The notes beneath the pieces were generated by a model. That model did no database searches. It was not told the origin of the DNA and worked only from the letters and a program-made list of their open reading frames with translations. Below, one piece after another: positions 13,726 to 23,600 of a stretch of 64,000 nt of DNA. How positions within the stretch are numbered: the first letter of the stretch is position 1; each line of letters starts with the position of its first letter. Origin of the DNA: Apus apus (taxonomy: Eukaryota > Chordata > Aves > Apodiformes > Apodidae); assembly GCF_020740795.1 (NCBI RefSeq), contig NC_067282.1, positions 178,130,274-178,194,273 of the forward strand, written 5' to 3'. Both the position numbers and the translations under genes were made by a program.

Positions 13726-16700
13726 CATCTATGTTTGAGAAAGATAAATTCCCAAGGACATAAGTGCAGAGAAGGACTTCAAGACTGATCAGGAGATAAA
13801 AAACAATAGCATTAAAACCTGGATTCATGCTGCCCAACTTCAGGCACTTGACAAAGATGTGTAAATTAGGAGCATAGTCACCAAGGACTCCTGTAGTCAA
13901 TGGAAAAAGATGGGCATATCCAGTCATTCAGCCTACCTAAGTTCTGACTTGGCTCCTAAATTAGATGTTTTATTTAAATAGTTTAAGCTACATAGGAAGA
14001 ATATTGCCCTAGGGAATTTGCATGGCATCCTCAAAAACAAAAGCCGAGAAAGGAACCAGCTGCTCCCAGAAACATAAACACCAGAGAAGAGGTGAAGGTC
14101 AGGTTTATCGGCAGGACAAACTGATAAATGCTGGTCACAAATAAATTGTTCTGATAAACAGAAGGCCAGTCTTTGAAACCAGCCTTCCACGTATAGATGA
14201 AAGAATTGGAAACTTGACTAGAATTAAATTGCAGCTGAATGAGTTCATTTAAGAGGTTACGTGATGAACATACCTGGAAGAGCAAATATTTGGACTGGCA
14301 GATACAAAAAGATCCCTTCTGCTCTTTTGTGCTGTTTTATTTGGATTTTTGTTACTGAATACAAAGAGGACAAATCCTTTACATCTGCATCAAAATGGAC
14401 GTCTTGCAAAATTATTTGTGTTTTGGCAAAGAATTATTGGAAGGTGCTGCTGCCATCTGCATCAAGGGGAGGGACGATAAAATCTGTTCCCTGGGACCAG
14501 AACTGCTCAAGAGGAAAACAACTAAGGACAAGGACATCTACAGCCCTGAGCACCTGTGCTATTCCTGAGTTGTATATCCCAGCAAACTGAGGGAAATGCT
14601 TGTGCTGCCCAACGTGAGGGAGGCCACGCTCCTAAGTGATGGGCAAATGCACCTCAAGGTGCTATTCAGAAGGAAGAGAAGCACTATGAACATCCTTCCA
14701 GTTGTCACTGGCATACATGGCACATGCAGTAGGGTACACAACGGATGGCAAGTTAGGCCAATTTAGTGTCCTTCCATTACATGGCTGTTGCAGTAATGGA
14801 AAATCACTGCCCATGGGCCAGCTCCACATGCAAGGGGCTGGGAGTGAAAAGTGACCCAGCAAACGCAAACATGAACTATCAATTGCCAAATGAGGCAGCA
14901 GTGCACAGCCAAGTGCCTGACAAATGGCTAGAACAGGGGACGGCAATGTGAGCAGGAAGCCCTTTTGGCTAAAGCATTGACAGAAATTAGATTTGGAGTA
15001 TTGTCTCCTGCTCTTTAACCCTTCCTATTTTTCAGTGGAGTAAGCCTCTATACACACTGCCTGAAAATAGTGGGGCAGAAACAAGAGTACTATCTGATTT
15101 CTCTACAAATGACACTGAATATTGGCTAACCAGTTGGGTTAACAGAGTTATAATGCAATAGAAACATGTTTGTTAAGGGGAACAAGATGTGTACTCCTGA
15201 CTATTGTTATCACATACTAGGGGAAGGGCTGTGCCACAGTCCTCTAATTCTATCGAGCCCTGATACCTTGAAACTAATTTGAGGAGATGGAAGTCATTAA
15301 GGTTTAAACTTGAACCTGGATTGAAAAAATCCACAACAAAACAAAAAACCTCAAGCAACAAAAAATCCCCTTCATTTCAGAATGGCAGAAAATTGCTGGT
15401 TTTCCTCAGTAATACTTATTATCAGCTTAGTGGTTGATATTAGGAAACCCAAAATTTGCAAAACAGGCAGAGACCCAAGTGAAGCAAGGCACTAACAACA
15501 TAAAAGGCCTTAAGAGGCATGAAATACTTGCTTTTACAACACAGTTTCACAACAGCACTGACATTCGTTACTCAGAATTGTTTGTTCACTAAAGCTCCAC
15601 AAGAAACAATAAACTAGAGATAAATCCAGGGTCCTGTAGATTTTTTGTTAATTCTTTTTGCTTATCCTAGCAGAACCCTATCAGCTATTACAAAATGCTT
15701 GCAAGGATTTTACGTTTGAGAGTCTTAGATTTCTTTTTCCATGGGGCACAGTTGCTCTGTAATGCTGTTATTGTTACGGATAATGTTTGTGGTCAGTTGC
15801 TATTGACAGTGACAGTTGAAGTTCAGGAGGCCAAATTTAGACATGAAATTAATAATGACATATGTACCAGAGAGCTTAAGTATGCATTGCTTCTTCATGA
15901 CTTTCCAGGAAAAATTCTTTCTGAGGTCCAAGAAAGTTAAGCATGAACAAGTTATAAATATGGAGCGAAGGATCTGCCTCAAGAAAAGGAGGTATTAGTA
16001 TAATATAGATTAAACCTGCCAAAATATCTGGAGTATGAATGCAGCAGAACACCCATGCCTTGGAAAGGCAGGGTAGTGTGTGACTGAGGATGTGCTCAAC
16101 TACGTAAACTGTAGTGTTTGATAAACACCACACATATTGTACTGCAGAAACTGCTAATGTAGAGAGAATTGTAAATTTGAAAGAGCATGAGCCATCTTTT
16201 TATGTGCAAAGTGCAATATATGCCTCAAGCACTGTATATATAATATAAACACCATGAGGGCTGTGAAAAGATGGTATCTGTGACCGTTAACCACTTAGTT
16301 GATTTGCATGGTCATGCCTCTGTTTCAGCAGGCTTGCTAAATCCATCTGCTCACCATAAATAATTTAACTTCTTCTCCAATTGCTTGCTTTTCCCTTAAA
16401 AACATCCTGTATGTGTCCATATACACAGGACTGCCAAAATACGGGAAGAGTATGGGCTGCTTTTGCATCACCTTCAGTCAGCTGTAGTCATCAGGAGCTT
16501 CCTACAGTGTCTGCAGTTACTTCTTCAGCTAAGGACAAAACTCCCTCAGGCTCTAGTAACAGTGATTCCAATAGTTAGCCTACTCTCACATTTAATTTTA
16601 TTCTGAAGTTGGGGTTCTTCATTGTACTTGGACCACAACTGGTCAGGCTTCCAAAACATAAGTAATAAGACAGGAGGTAGACGATGTAAGGACTCTCAAC

Positions 16701-17399
16701 CTGAATGCTGTACAGCTTTTACTGTAAAGTAATACCCCTGAAATACTGCCGCAGGAACTGTTCATGCCTCCTATGTGTGTTCCAGCACTCGAAGGGGAAA
16801 AACAGCAGCTCTTGGCTTTCCCCATCTGTACTTTTATTTGAAGTTTGTATCTTACCATTGGCCACTAAAAATTCATTGGAGCATTAAGTGTTCTAGAGCG
16901 AGAACCATGGAACTCCTAACAGGTTCCCACTGAAGGCCTGACAGTCCTGGTATGTCACTAGAAACACAGGCATTTTGGAGTCTTGTCTGCCTTAGCACAG
17001 CCTATCTCCAGCTCTGAAATGTTTTATTTGCTCTGAGATTTGTTACAATTGTTAGAAGGTTCACTGTGCAATACAAGACACCCAGCATGAGCCTGGAATT
17101 TCTCTCTTATGTCTGAAGGGAGTCATAACCTAAGTAACAGCAGAAAGAAAAAGGAAAATTTAAAGGATTTTGTCTGCAAAGACAGCAGAAGTATCAGGTC
17201 AAAAGAGGAGGAAACCAGATACATCTGAAAAAAGGATCCATATGATCCCTCATTTCTGACTTCTTTACTGCATTTAATGGTGTAAAGAAAGTATGTCAGG
17301 CCACGCCTCCAACTCTTCATAAATGATGCTGGTTTATATGTCTCTAGAGTGAACTCTGGCATTCAAATACTTACTAAGCCACGTAATACTGAGTCACCT

Positions 17400-19060
17400 A
17401 CCTACATCCCTCAGCTGGGCCGAAGTTCTTCATTAGACCTTTTCTTGGGGCCTTTGTCAGCGTTAAGCTGCCTGTGCTTGAAGGCAGCTCTGTGTGTGGC
17501 CTTGGATCAGACTGCAGCATGAGGAGCAGCTGTAAGCAGCGAGGGCTGCTCACCTTTTGTTCAGGAGCTCCACTTACACTGAAGCACTCTCCCTCAGTCC
17601 TCAAATGAGCTATGTCACAGATAGGTGGTTTCCTGGCCACAGAGGCACTGGCTGATGCTGAACCATCTAGACTGATCTCAGATCCTTCCCGTCACTGCTG
17701 GTCACCACTGCACTGGTGGCTAGCTGGCCCTGGTTATTGTCACTGAAGACAATTCTGACCCTGACATGCTGATTTAGCTTTCTGGCTTGACCTCAGACCT
17801 CCTTGTCACTATGGTCACTTGGATCGTCACTGGCAATCTGTATCTTAGCTGAGACTTGTAACCACCACCAGACCTGCTTTGCTCTTCTCGTTTGGGTGCT
17901 GTGGGGCTGCTCCTGTTTGATAGTGAAGCCATTGCCATGCCTGCCTTGCTGTCACCCTCTGCTCCCAGCTTGCCTTGCCACTTCATAAAACACGTTTCTC
18001 CAACGGGTGCCACCTCTCACCTATTGTTTTGTGTCATTGGTGCCAGTGGGACTGTGACACCCCGACACCAGCAGCTCCAGCACAAACCAGACAACGGGAA
18101 TACAGAGCACCAACACCACATGACTCTGCGTTGGCAAAGATTTTTGTTAGAAAGTTGTCTTGAGCCAGCCTACTGGTGCCACGTGTTGCTGCCAACAGGA
18201 TAAATCAAGATAGTGGGCAAGAAGTCAGCAATGGAGACAAAGAGTCTGTTCTGTCACACACAGACAGCAAAGCTAAGCAGCAATATGCAACTCCTCCTGT
18301 GCGACCTCACCCAACTGCTGGTCAGACAACCAGGAAACTCAGTAACCTGAGTACTCTGTATTTCAGAAGCCCAAGTAAAATTCAAAGTGGTCACATACCG
18401 AAGTAGTAAAAATTCGTTTTTGTCACCTTCTGTAACTTATTTTGGTCGTCAGAGTCTAGCACCCTTTTGTAGCTTAGCAGTTGCTTTTCCCACCTCAGAT
18501 GCAACACTTTCTCCTCTCCCTCTCCAGGGCTTTACCTCCACTGGCCCTGGTGAGACCATCTTCAAATGTCCAAGGGCTATGACACTTCTTTCTTCCAATT
18601 CTACCATGAAGTACTACAGAACACCTGGACTACCATGTGTACAAACACAGTTCTGCTGTGTTCAGATTCCCTCTGTCACACCTGCAAGATCACATGTAGT
18701 TCTCACCAGCAGCCTCAGACAACACTGCTGTGAGACGGGGCTGTGGACAGTAAGGTAAGATCTCACTCTAGGCCAGCCAGCCAGCGCCTCCGAGGTCAAT
18801 CTATATATATTAAGGCCAGCACGCAGGAGATGGTTAGGACATGGCTGACCTCACTCACATGGCATTGGCATCTTGCATCTCTAACACTCCCACTGCCCAT
18901 GTTTGCCTGGCTGCTATTCAGTGCTGCAGGTTATCCAGCACTGCTTGTTCTACTGTTGGGCTCTGTGTACCCAAGGGCACAGTTATGCCTCCTGCAGTTA
19001 ATTGCAGCTCCTCTGCCTGCTTACCTGGAAGGCTGTCCTCTGCTCTAACACTTCATCCGG
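17400..19060. other. GC-elevated, repetitive-looking block of unknown origin
   Basis: This block is clearly richer in G+C than its flanks. It contains at least one diverged tandem duplication: about 31-33 bases beginning TGATCTCAGATC at 17673 recur as TGACCTCAGACC at 17788, each continuing into GTCACT and then GGTCAC. Open frames of 100-125 codons cross it but have no recognisable domain. It may be a degraded LTR or other retroelement, but no LTR ends, primer-binding site or gag/pol motif could be identified. Confidence 0.35.
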
Positions 19061-19734
19061 AAAACTGGTACCTCTGAGACTCTTGTGCTGTCCTGTAGAC
19101 ATGCAGAATGTCCTGACTTGTCTCTTTTCTGCTCTTCCTAAATAGGATGCTAAAGGAACTGGCTGTAACTTTTCAGCAACTTGACTTTCCTGTGCCCGAG
19201 GAACTGTTCACCAGGAGGCAAACACTGCACAGCAGTGCAAAACACTGAGCTCTGCCAGCACCCACAGGTACCACAACTGACAGCTACAATTTTCTAGGAG
19301 CAGGCACTACCAGCATTTCCCTATTCAACGTGCACAACCACGTCACTAAACCATGCTTCCTTTATTTTTCATGGAGCATTTACACAGAACTGTTGTGAAA
19401 GCTTACCCTTCTGGAAGTCAGTGTAAACTCTGTATGCAAAGGAAGACAAATAGTGTAATCATTGCTGTGTCTTACATAACCTCCCAGCGTGTTCTGCAAA
19501 ACTGCCTTCCCTCCCTCAAACACTGCAGTGCTGCCACTGCCCCTCACTAAGATTTCATGCACATTTGCATCTCAGAAACAGAGCAGCCCAGTCTCTTTCT
19601 GGTGGATAGGAATGCCATCCTATTTTTCTGTATTCTACGTTCAGCAGAAAGCAAACAAATACATCTGACTTAACACCAGAACCATTCAGTGTGTCTCTGC
19701 GCTGGAAGATATGATTGGCAAGAAACGGGACAGC

Positions 19735-19775
19735 AAAAAAACATGGAGGGAAAAAAAAAAAAAGAAAAAAAGTTT
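19735..19775. repeat. A-rich tract
   Basis: A run of A interrupted by single G or C residues lies about 600 bases upstream of the IFRD1 TATA box, at the transition into the CpG island. It shows no flanking duplication or element body that would mark a retroposon tail. Confidence 0.6.
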
Positions 19776-20205
19776 TGAAAAAGCTGCCTATCCTGTATAT
19801 GCCCGTTTCTACAGCAGCAGCACAGACTCGAACCCTTCTGGCATTTCCCTCGATGCGGACACGGAAACCGCCGCAGAAGACGTTCCCGCACACGGACAAC
19901 GCTTCGTGTGACAAGGCCTGTGCCAGGTTTCCCACTGCCAGCGAGCAGCCGGCTGCCCAGGCCGGCAGGCAGCCCTGTGCGCGGACACACCGCGCTGCTC
20001 CCCGCCCCCGCCGGCCTCAGATGCCCCGGCGCGGCGCCAGCAGCCCCGCCACCGGAGCCGCGCTGTTCTCAGGCTCCCTGCGGAGGCCCCACCAGTGAGG
20101 GCCGCCAGGGCGGGGCCGCCAGCCCCCGCCCCCCGCCCGGCCCGGCCCGGCCCGGCCCGGCCGCCGCACCCAGCGTGCCCCGCGGCGTGGCGCGCCAAAC
20201 GCCTG

Positions 20206-20248
20206 TGACGTCCCCGCGCCGCCGCTGGGGAGCAGCGCGCTCGCGTCA
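20206..20248 (+). promoter_or_regulatory. IFRD1: CRE-like sites upstream of IFRD1
   Basis: TGACGTC at 20206-20212 matches seven of eight bases of the cAMP response element. CGTCA at 20244-20248 is a CRE half-site. They lie roughly 110-155 bases before the inferred transcription start. IFRD1 (TIS7/PC4) was originally found as an immediate-early gene induced by phorbol ester and NGF, so CREB/ATF sites would fit. Binding is an inference. Confidence 0.5.
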
Positions 20249-20276
20249 CGGGCTCGCGCGGCCGCAGCGCCCCGCC

Positions 20277-20281
20277 ATTGG
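20277..20281 (-). promoter_or_regulatory. IFRD1: Inverted CCAAT box
   Basis: ATTGG on the + strand, in the context GCCATTGGTGG, is an NF-Y-type CCAAT box in reverse orientation. It lies about 80 bases upstream of the inferred transcription start, which is the usual spacing. Confidence 0.6.
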
Positions 20282-20304
20282 TGGCGGCAACGGCGCGTGG
20301 CGTG

Positions 20305-20315
20305 GCCCCGCCCCC
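20305..20315 (-). promoter_or_regulatory. IFRD1: GC box (Sp1-type)
   Basis: GCCCCGCCCCC is the complement of a GGGGCGGGGC-type Sp1/KLF site. It lies between the inverted CCAAT box and the TATA box. Confidence 0.55.
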
Positions 20316-20329
20316 GCAGCGCGGCCGGC

Positions 20330-20337
20330 TATAAAAG
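20330..20337 (+). promoter_or_regulatory. IFRD1: TATA box of IFRD1
   Basis: TATAAAAG stands alone in GC-rich sequence about 300 bases before the IFRD1 start codon. A start site about 30 bases downstream would fall near 20360, in a pyrimidine-rich stretch, and would give a 5' UTR of roughly 275 bases. A TATA box inside a CpG island is typical of inducible early-response genes. Confidence 0.75.
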
Positions 20338-20390
20338 CGGCGCCGGCGTCTCCTCCGCGCCTTTCGCCCCGGGTGTCTGAGAGGAGAAAG

Positions 20391-20549
20391 ATGCATCGAC
20401 TCCGCTCACGGGCCTCCACGGGGATTTCTGCCTTCACCGCCGGTTCGTCCTCCGCCTGCTTCCGCCAATCACCTCCGCTGCCCCGGTCAGGGAAGTCAGC
20501 CTCGCAGAGGCGTTGGAATAAAAAGCGCTCTTGCTCTTCCATCGGCTGA
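20391..20549 (+). CDS. Upstream ORF in the IFRD1 5' UTR, 52 codons
   Basis: This is the only ATG between the inferred transcription start (about 20360) and the IFRD1 ATG. It opens a 52-residue frame starting MHRLRSRAST and ending SCSSIG. Its stop lies 86 bases before the main ATG and in a different frame. The start context (A at -3, C at +4) is moderate, and the leader before it is short, about 30 bases. From the literature as I recall it, mammalian IFRD1 mRNA carries a uORF of about this length that restrains translation and promotes mRNA decay except when eIF2alpha is phosphorylated. The peptide is basic and Ser/Arg-rich with no known domain. Likely regulatory; whether the peptide sequence itself matters is unknown. 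Confidence 0.7.
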   Translation: MHRLRSRASTGISAFTAGSSSACFRQSPPLPRSGKSASQRRWNKKRSCSSIG

Positions 20550-20635
20550 TTGTCGCTGATTCCCGGGCCGGGGGGAGCAGAGAGACCGAGACCCGGAGAG
20601 GGGCCGCGGAAGCCGAGCCGAGTGCCGCTGCGACC

Positions 20636-20681
20636 ATGCCCAAGCCTAAGAAGCGCGGGAGCAACCACCAGCGCGGAGCCG
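20636..20681 (+). CDS. IFRD1: IFRD1 coding exon 1
   Basis: Codes MPKPKKRGSNHQRGA plus the first base of a glycine codon. The donor is G|GTGAGC. The same exon carries the 5' UTR and the uORF. Confidence 0.93.
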
Positions 20682-23600
20682 GTGAGCCCGGGGGGCGGCT
20701 GGGGGCGGGCGGCCCTGCGCAGGTCAGCCTGCGTTCACCGCAGCGGTCGGAGCCGCCGCCGCGGGGGCGGCCTTGGCCGGCCGGAGGCCGCAGCCATCCG
20801 GGCCGCCCTCGGCGGTAGCGCCCGGCGCCCTGCGAGGCTCGTGGTGTAGGAGAAGGACGGGCGTGGGCGGCCGCAGCGCTCCCGGCGGTGCGGGCCGGGC
20901 CGGGCGGGGGCCGCGGGGCTGACGGGACCGGCCCCAAAACCGCCACCTCACGCCGCTTGCGCGCATGCGCGCGGGGCCGGGGGGGCGGCGGGCGGGGGCC
21001 GTGCCTGGCGCCGCCGCAGCGCCCCGGGGCAGGGGCAGGGGCAGGGCCCGCCCGGCGCCGGCCCCGCCGGGGCTGCCTGCCCGCCCGCCGCGCTGGCGGT
21101 GCCGCCCGGCTGGCCCTGGGGGCGGCAGGGGGAGCCGGGCCCGGGAGGTGTTAAGGGCGCCGGGGCGCGCCCTCGGCACGCACGGCCTGCGGTGCCCGCT
21201 GCGCTGCCGGCAGTGGCCTTTCCCGGGCGGGCGGCCGGCTATTGCTGTCAGTCCCGTGTCTCGGGTGGCTGTTTGGCTGTGCATCTCCGTACGGATCCAC
21301 CACAATGTGTGTGGCTGAGGTGCTGATGCCTGGTAGGATGGAGGCTTTGTGGGGTAGTGAGAAATTTCACTTCAGGCTACGGTAGCTGAGAGCAGAGTCT
21401 GTCTCTAGTTATCACATGTTCAGGAAGCGACCAATTACAGACTCTTCCTGCAGCTGCTTTTTAGTTTGCGAAGGGCTTGCAGTCATTTGTGCCATTTGTG
21501 CCATTGAACTGTTCTGCTTGACACCACTAGGAGCAAAAAGGTGGTCGTGCCTGGGCTCTGAGCTTCCAAGTTTCTTGGCCTTTGCATTGGCTGATGTTTG
21601 TCCTTTCTAACAATAGGGAAGATCAAAGGTTGTGGTCAGTGATGCAAGTAGATGGCTTGCAGCTAAGGGCTGCAAAACCTCTGAAAGAGGAAATTTAGTT
21701 TATGAGAAAGTGCTGTGATGGTGATCAACTCAAGGTTGACTCTGCTCAGATAAAAATGCTTCTCAGGGGTCTTGGCAGTCAGGAAGCTTGCCTGAAGCTG
21801 GCAAGCACTGTGCATTGCCTACTTAATTAAATTGGTTTCACTTGTACCACAAAAAATAAGTGGAAGAGGAGGATTTTGAGTTATGTAAATGACATTTAAG
21901 ACCTGTTGGAGAAATAACGGTGTAATAATTCTTTTGTTAATCACCTTTAGTAGTTGCAAATTAAGGGCTAGGATAGGATAGTGGTAGAAAATACAGTGAG
22001 ACCAGGTGAAACTGTTAACAACTCAGTGCTGTAACAATAAGATACAGGCATCAAAAGTTGTAGAGAGGAACACTGATGAAAATATTGCTTTATTCAAAAA
22101 GGGTGAAGTTACTATACTGAAGCCTTCTGGATCCTGAAAGGGAAAACTTTGTTCACCTGTCGAAGCAGTTGATGTTCTGGCTTGCATTTGTAATTCAGTG
22201 TTAAAATAGGGTTGGACATTGCTGATGCACCACATACTGTGCTTAATCCTGTAAATCCTGCATTGAACAGGGCCATGAATGTTTACCTAAATGTATAACT
22301 TATGCAGGCTTTTGAAGTCCTTAAAAATTGAAAAATAAAGATGGTATGGCAATTTTTTTAGGTAACTTGTCCCAACAGTTGAATTAATAAACAGCTGTTT
22401 TTAAAGCAGTCACAGGAAGCTGCATTAACTTGAGCTTGATGGTAGAAAAATCCTAGATCTAGAGTTAAGAATTCTTGTAAATAGGTGGGCTTGTAAATAG
22501 GGAATACTTGTAAAAGTAGATGGGCTTTTTCCCACCATTTACAAATGACCTTCCAGAACAGAGCCAACTAAGTCTTCAAAACGGGTGGGAGTAAAGGAGC
22601 CAGCAGAGAAAGGAAATGTGCTCTCTTGAGTCAAGGAGAGAATCGTTGGGAGGGTTAAATTCTACTTTTGGTGTTCACATCTTCCTTTTGCATATGAGAA
22701 GTGACTAAACTTTTGTATTCCTCTTTCCTTAAGGTGGTCAGCCCAGAAATGTGCAGCCTTTTAGTGATGAAGATGCTTCAATAGAAACTATGAGCCACTG
22801 CAGTGGCTTCAGTGATCCTGCTAGCTTCACTGAGGATGGTAAATCTGTTAATCTTTTTGAAAACATAAAACCTGAGTTGACCTAGGAGTTTAAGTACTAG
22901 ACTGTAAGTAGCAGTAGCAAAACAATGACACTCTGTTGAACACAATGATTGTTAATCTAGTGTCTGTTGTTTTGTTTGCTAAGAATATAATCCCAGGTTT
23001 TATGAGCCTCTTGCAGAACTACTAGACTTCTTTCCATTAGAATTATACAATGCTAACTTTTGGAGATGGTAAGAATTTTAAGGTATATTATAAGATATAG
23101 ATTTTCATAGCATATAGTGGAGATGGTAAAAACTGTGGAAGAGTTTGGGATGGAATAAATCACATTTGCCTCTTGAACTAGGTTTGTGATTTGTCTCTGT
23201 TAACATCTTTGTGACCTGGGCTGCTCTGGCATTTTTTGTTTGGAGAAGGGCACCTGAAAGCCTGCTAGAGGTGGATAGGACAGGGAGCCTTCCCTAAGAA
23301 TACTTGTGGCTCTTAAGTGAGCTGCTGTTGCAGAGATATCTGAAGTGATGCCAGACAGGAGATGCTGCGTAGGCAGTACTCACTGCATCAATAGTGAACG
23401 CCCTGCTGTATTCCAGGGGTAGATGTAGTGGGCTGGATGAAAATGTGCTGCTGACAGGATTGGCTGGTGGGCCTCAGTTGTAGCAAATTTATACAAAACT
23501 CGGTCATTCTTGGCACATGTAAGAAGCAGGAATAGAAACAGCACAGATGTATCAATAGATCAATTTTTATAAAAGTATTTTAAGGGACAGTTTGATGTGG

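Larger units (their letters stand above)
1..19890. other. Gene-free upstream flank
   Basis: No exon with a recognisable protein match and matching splice sites was found on either strand. The open frames here are short or run through GC-elevated stretches (for example around 2.3-3.0 kb) and show no domain, repeat or signal I know. By vertebrate synteny the next gene upstream of IFRD1 should be ZNF277, but I could not see a zinc-finger exon, so it probably lies outside the window. Contents noted separately are a palindrome at 4353-4376, an (AAC)n tract at 6.4 kb, a CpG-clustered patch at 7.63-7.74 kb, a nested hairpin at 9741-9786, a possible very old CR1/L3-like piece near 13.69 kb and a GC-elevated block at 17.4-19.06 kb. 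Confidence 0.6.
19890..21330. promoter_or_regulatory. IFRD1: CpG island spanning the IFRD1 promoter, exon 1 and start of intron 1
   Basis: Sequence shifts abruptly from AT-rich to very GC-rich with frequent CpG, then falls back after about 21.3 kb. It covers the core promoter elements, the first exon and the first part of intron 1. Five exact CCCGG pentamers sit at 20136-20160, and a G-rich run of GGGGCA units lies at 21026-21047. CpG islands at the 5' end of broadly expressed vertebrate genes are normal. Long open frames across this island on both strands are an effect of base composition and are not called as genes. Confidence 0.9.

Noticed and set aside
1-19890. Search for ZNF277 terminal exons (expected upstream neighbour)
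   Set aside because: No C2H2 pattern (C-x2-C ... H-x3-H) with splice sites was seen, so no part of the gene is claimed.
19809-20396. 195-codon minus-strand frame, and similar long frames at 19908-20549 and 20724-21305
   Set aside because: Composition effect of the CpG island: Arg/Ala/Gly/Pro-rich in all frames and overlapping the IFRD1 promoter. Only the uORF part starting at 20391 is kept, because it lies inside the inferred transcript.
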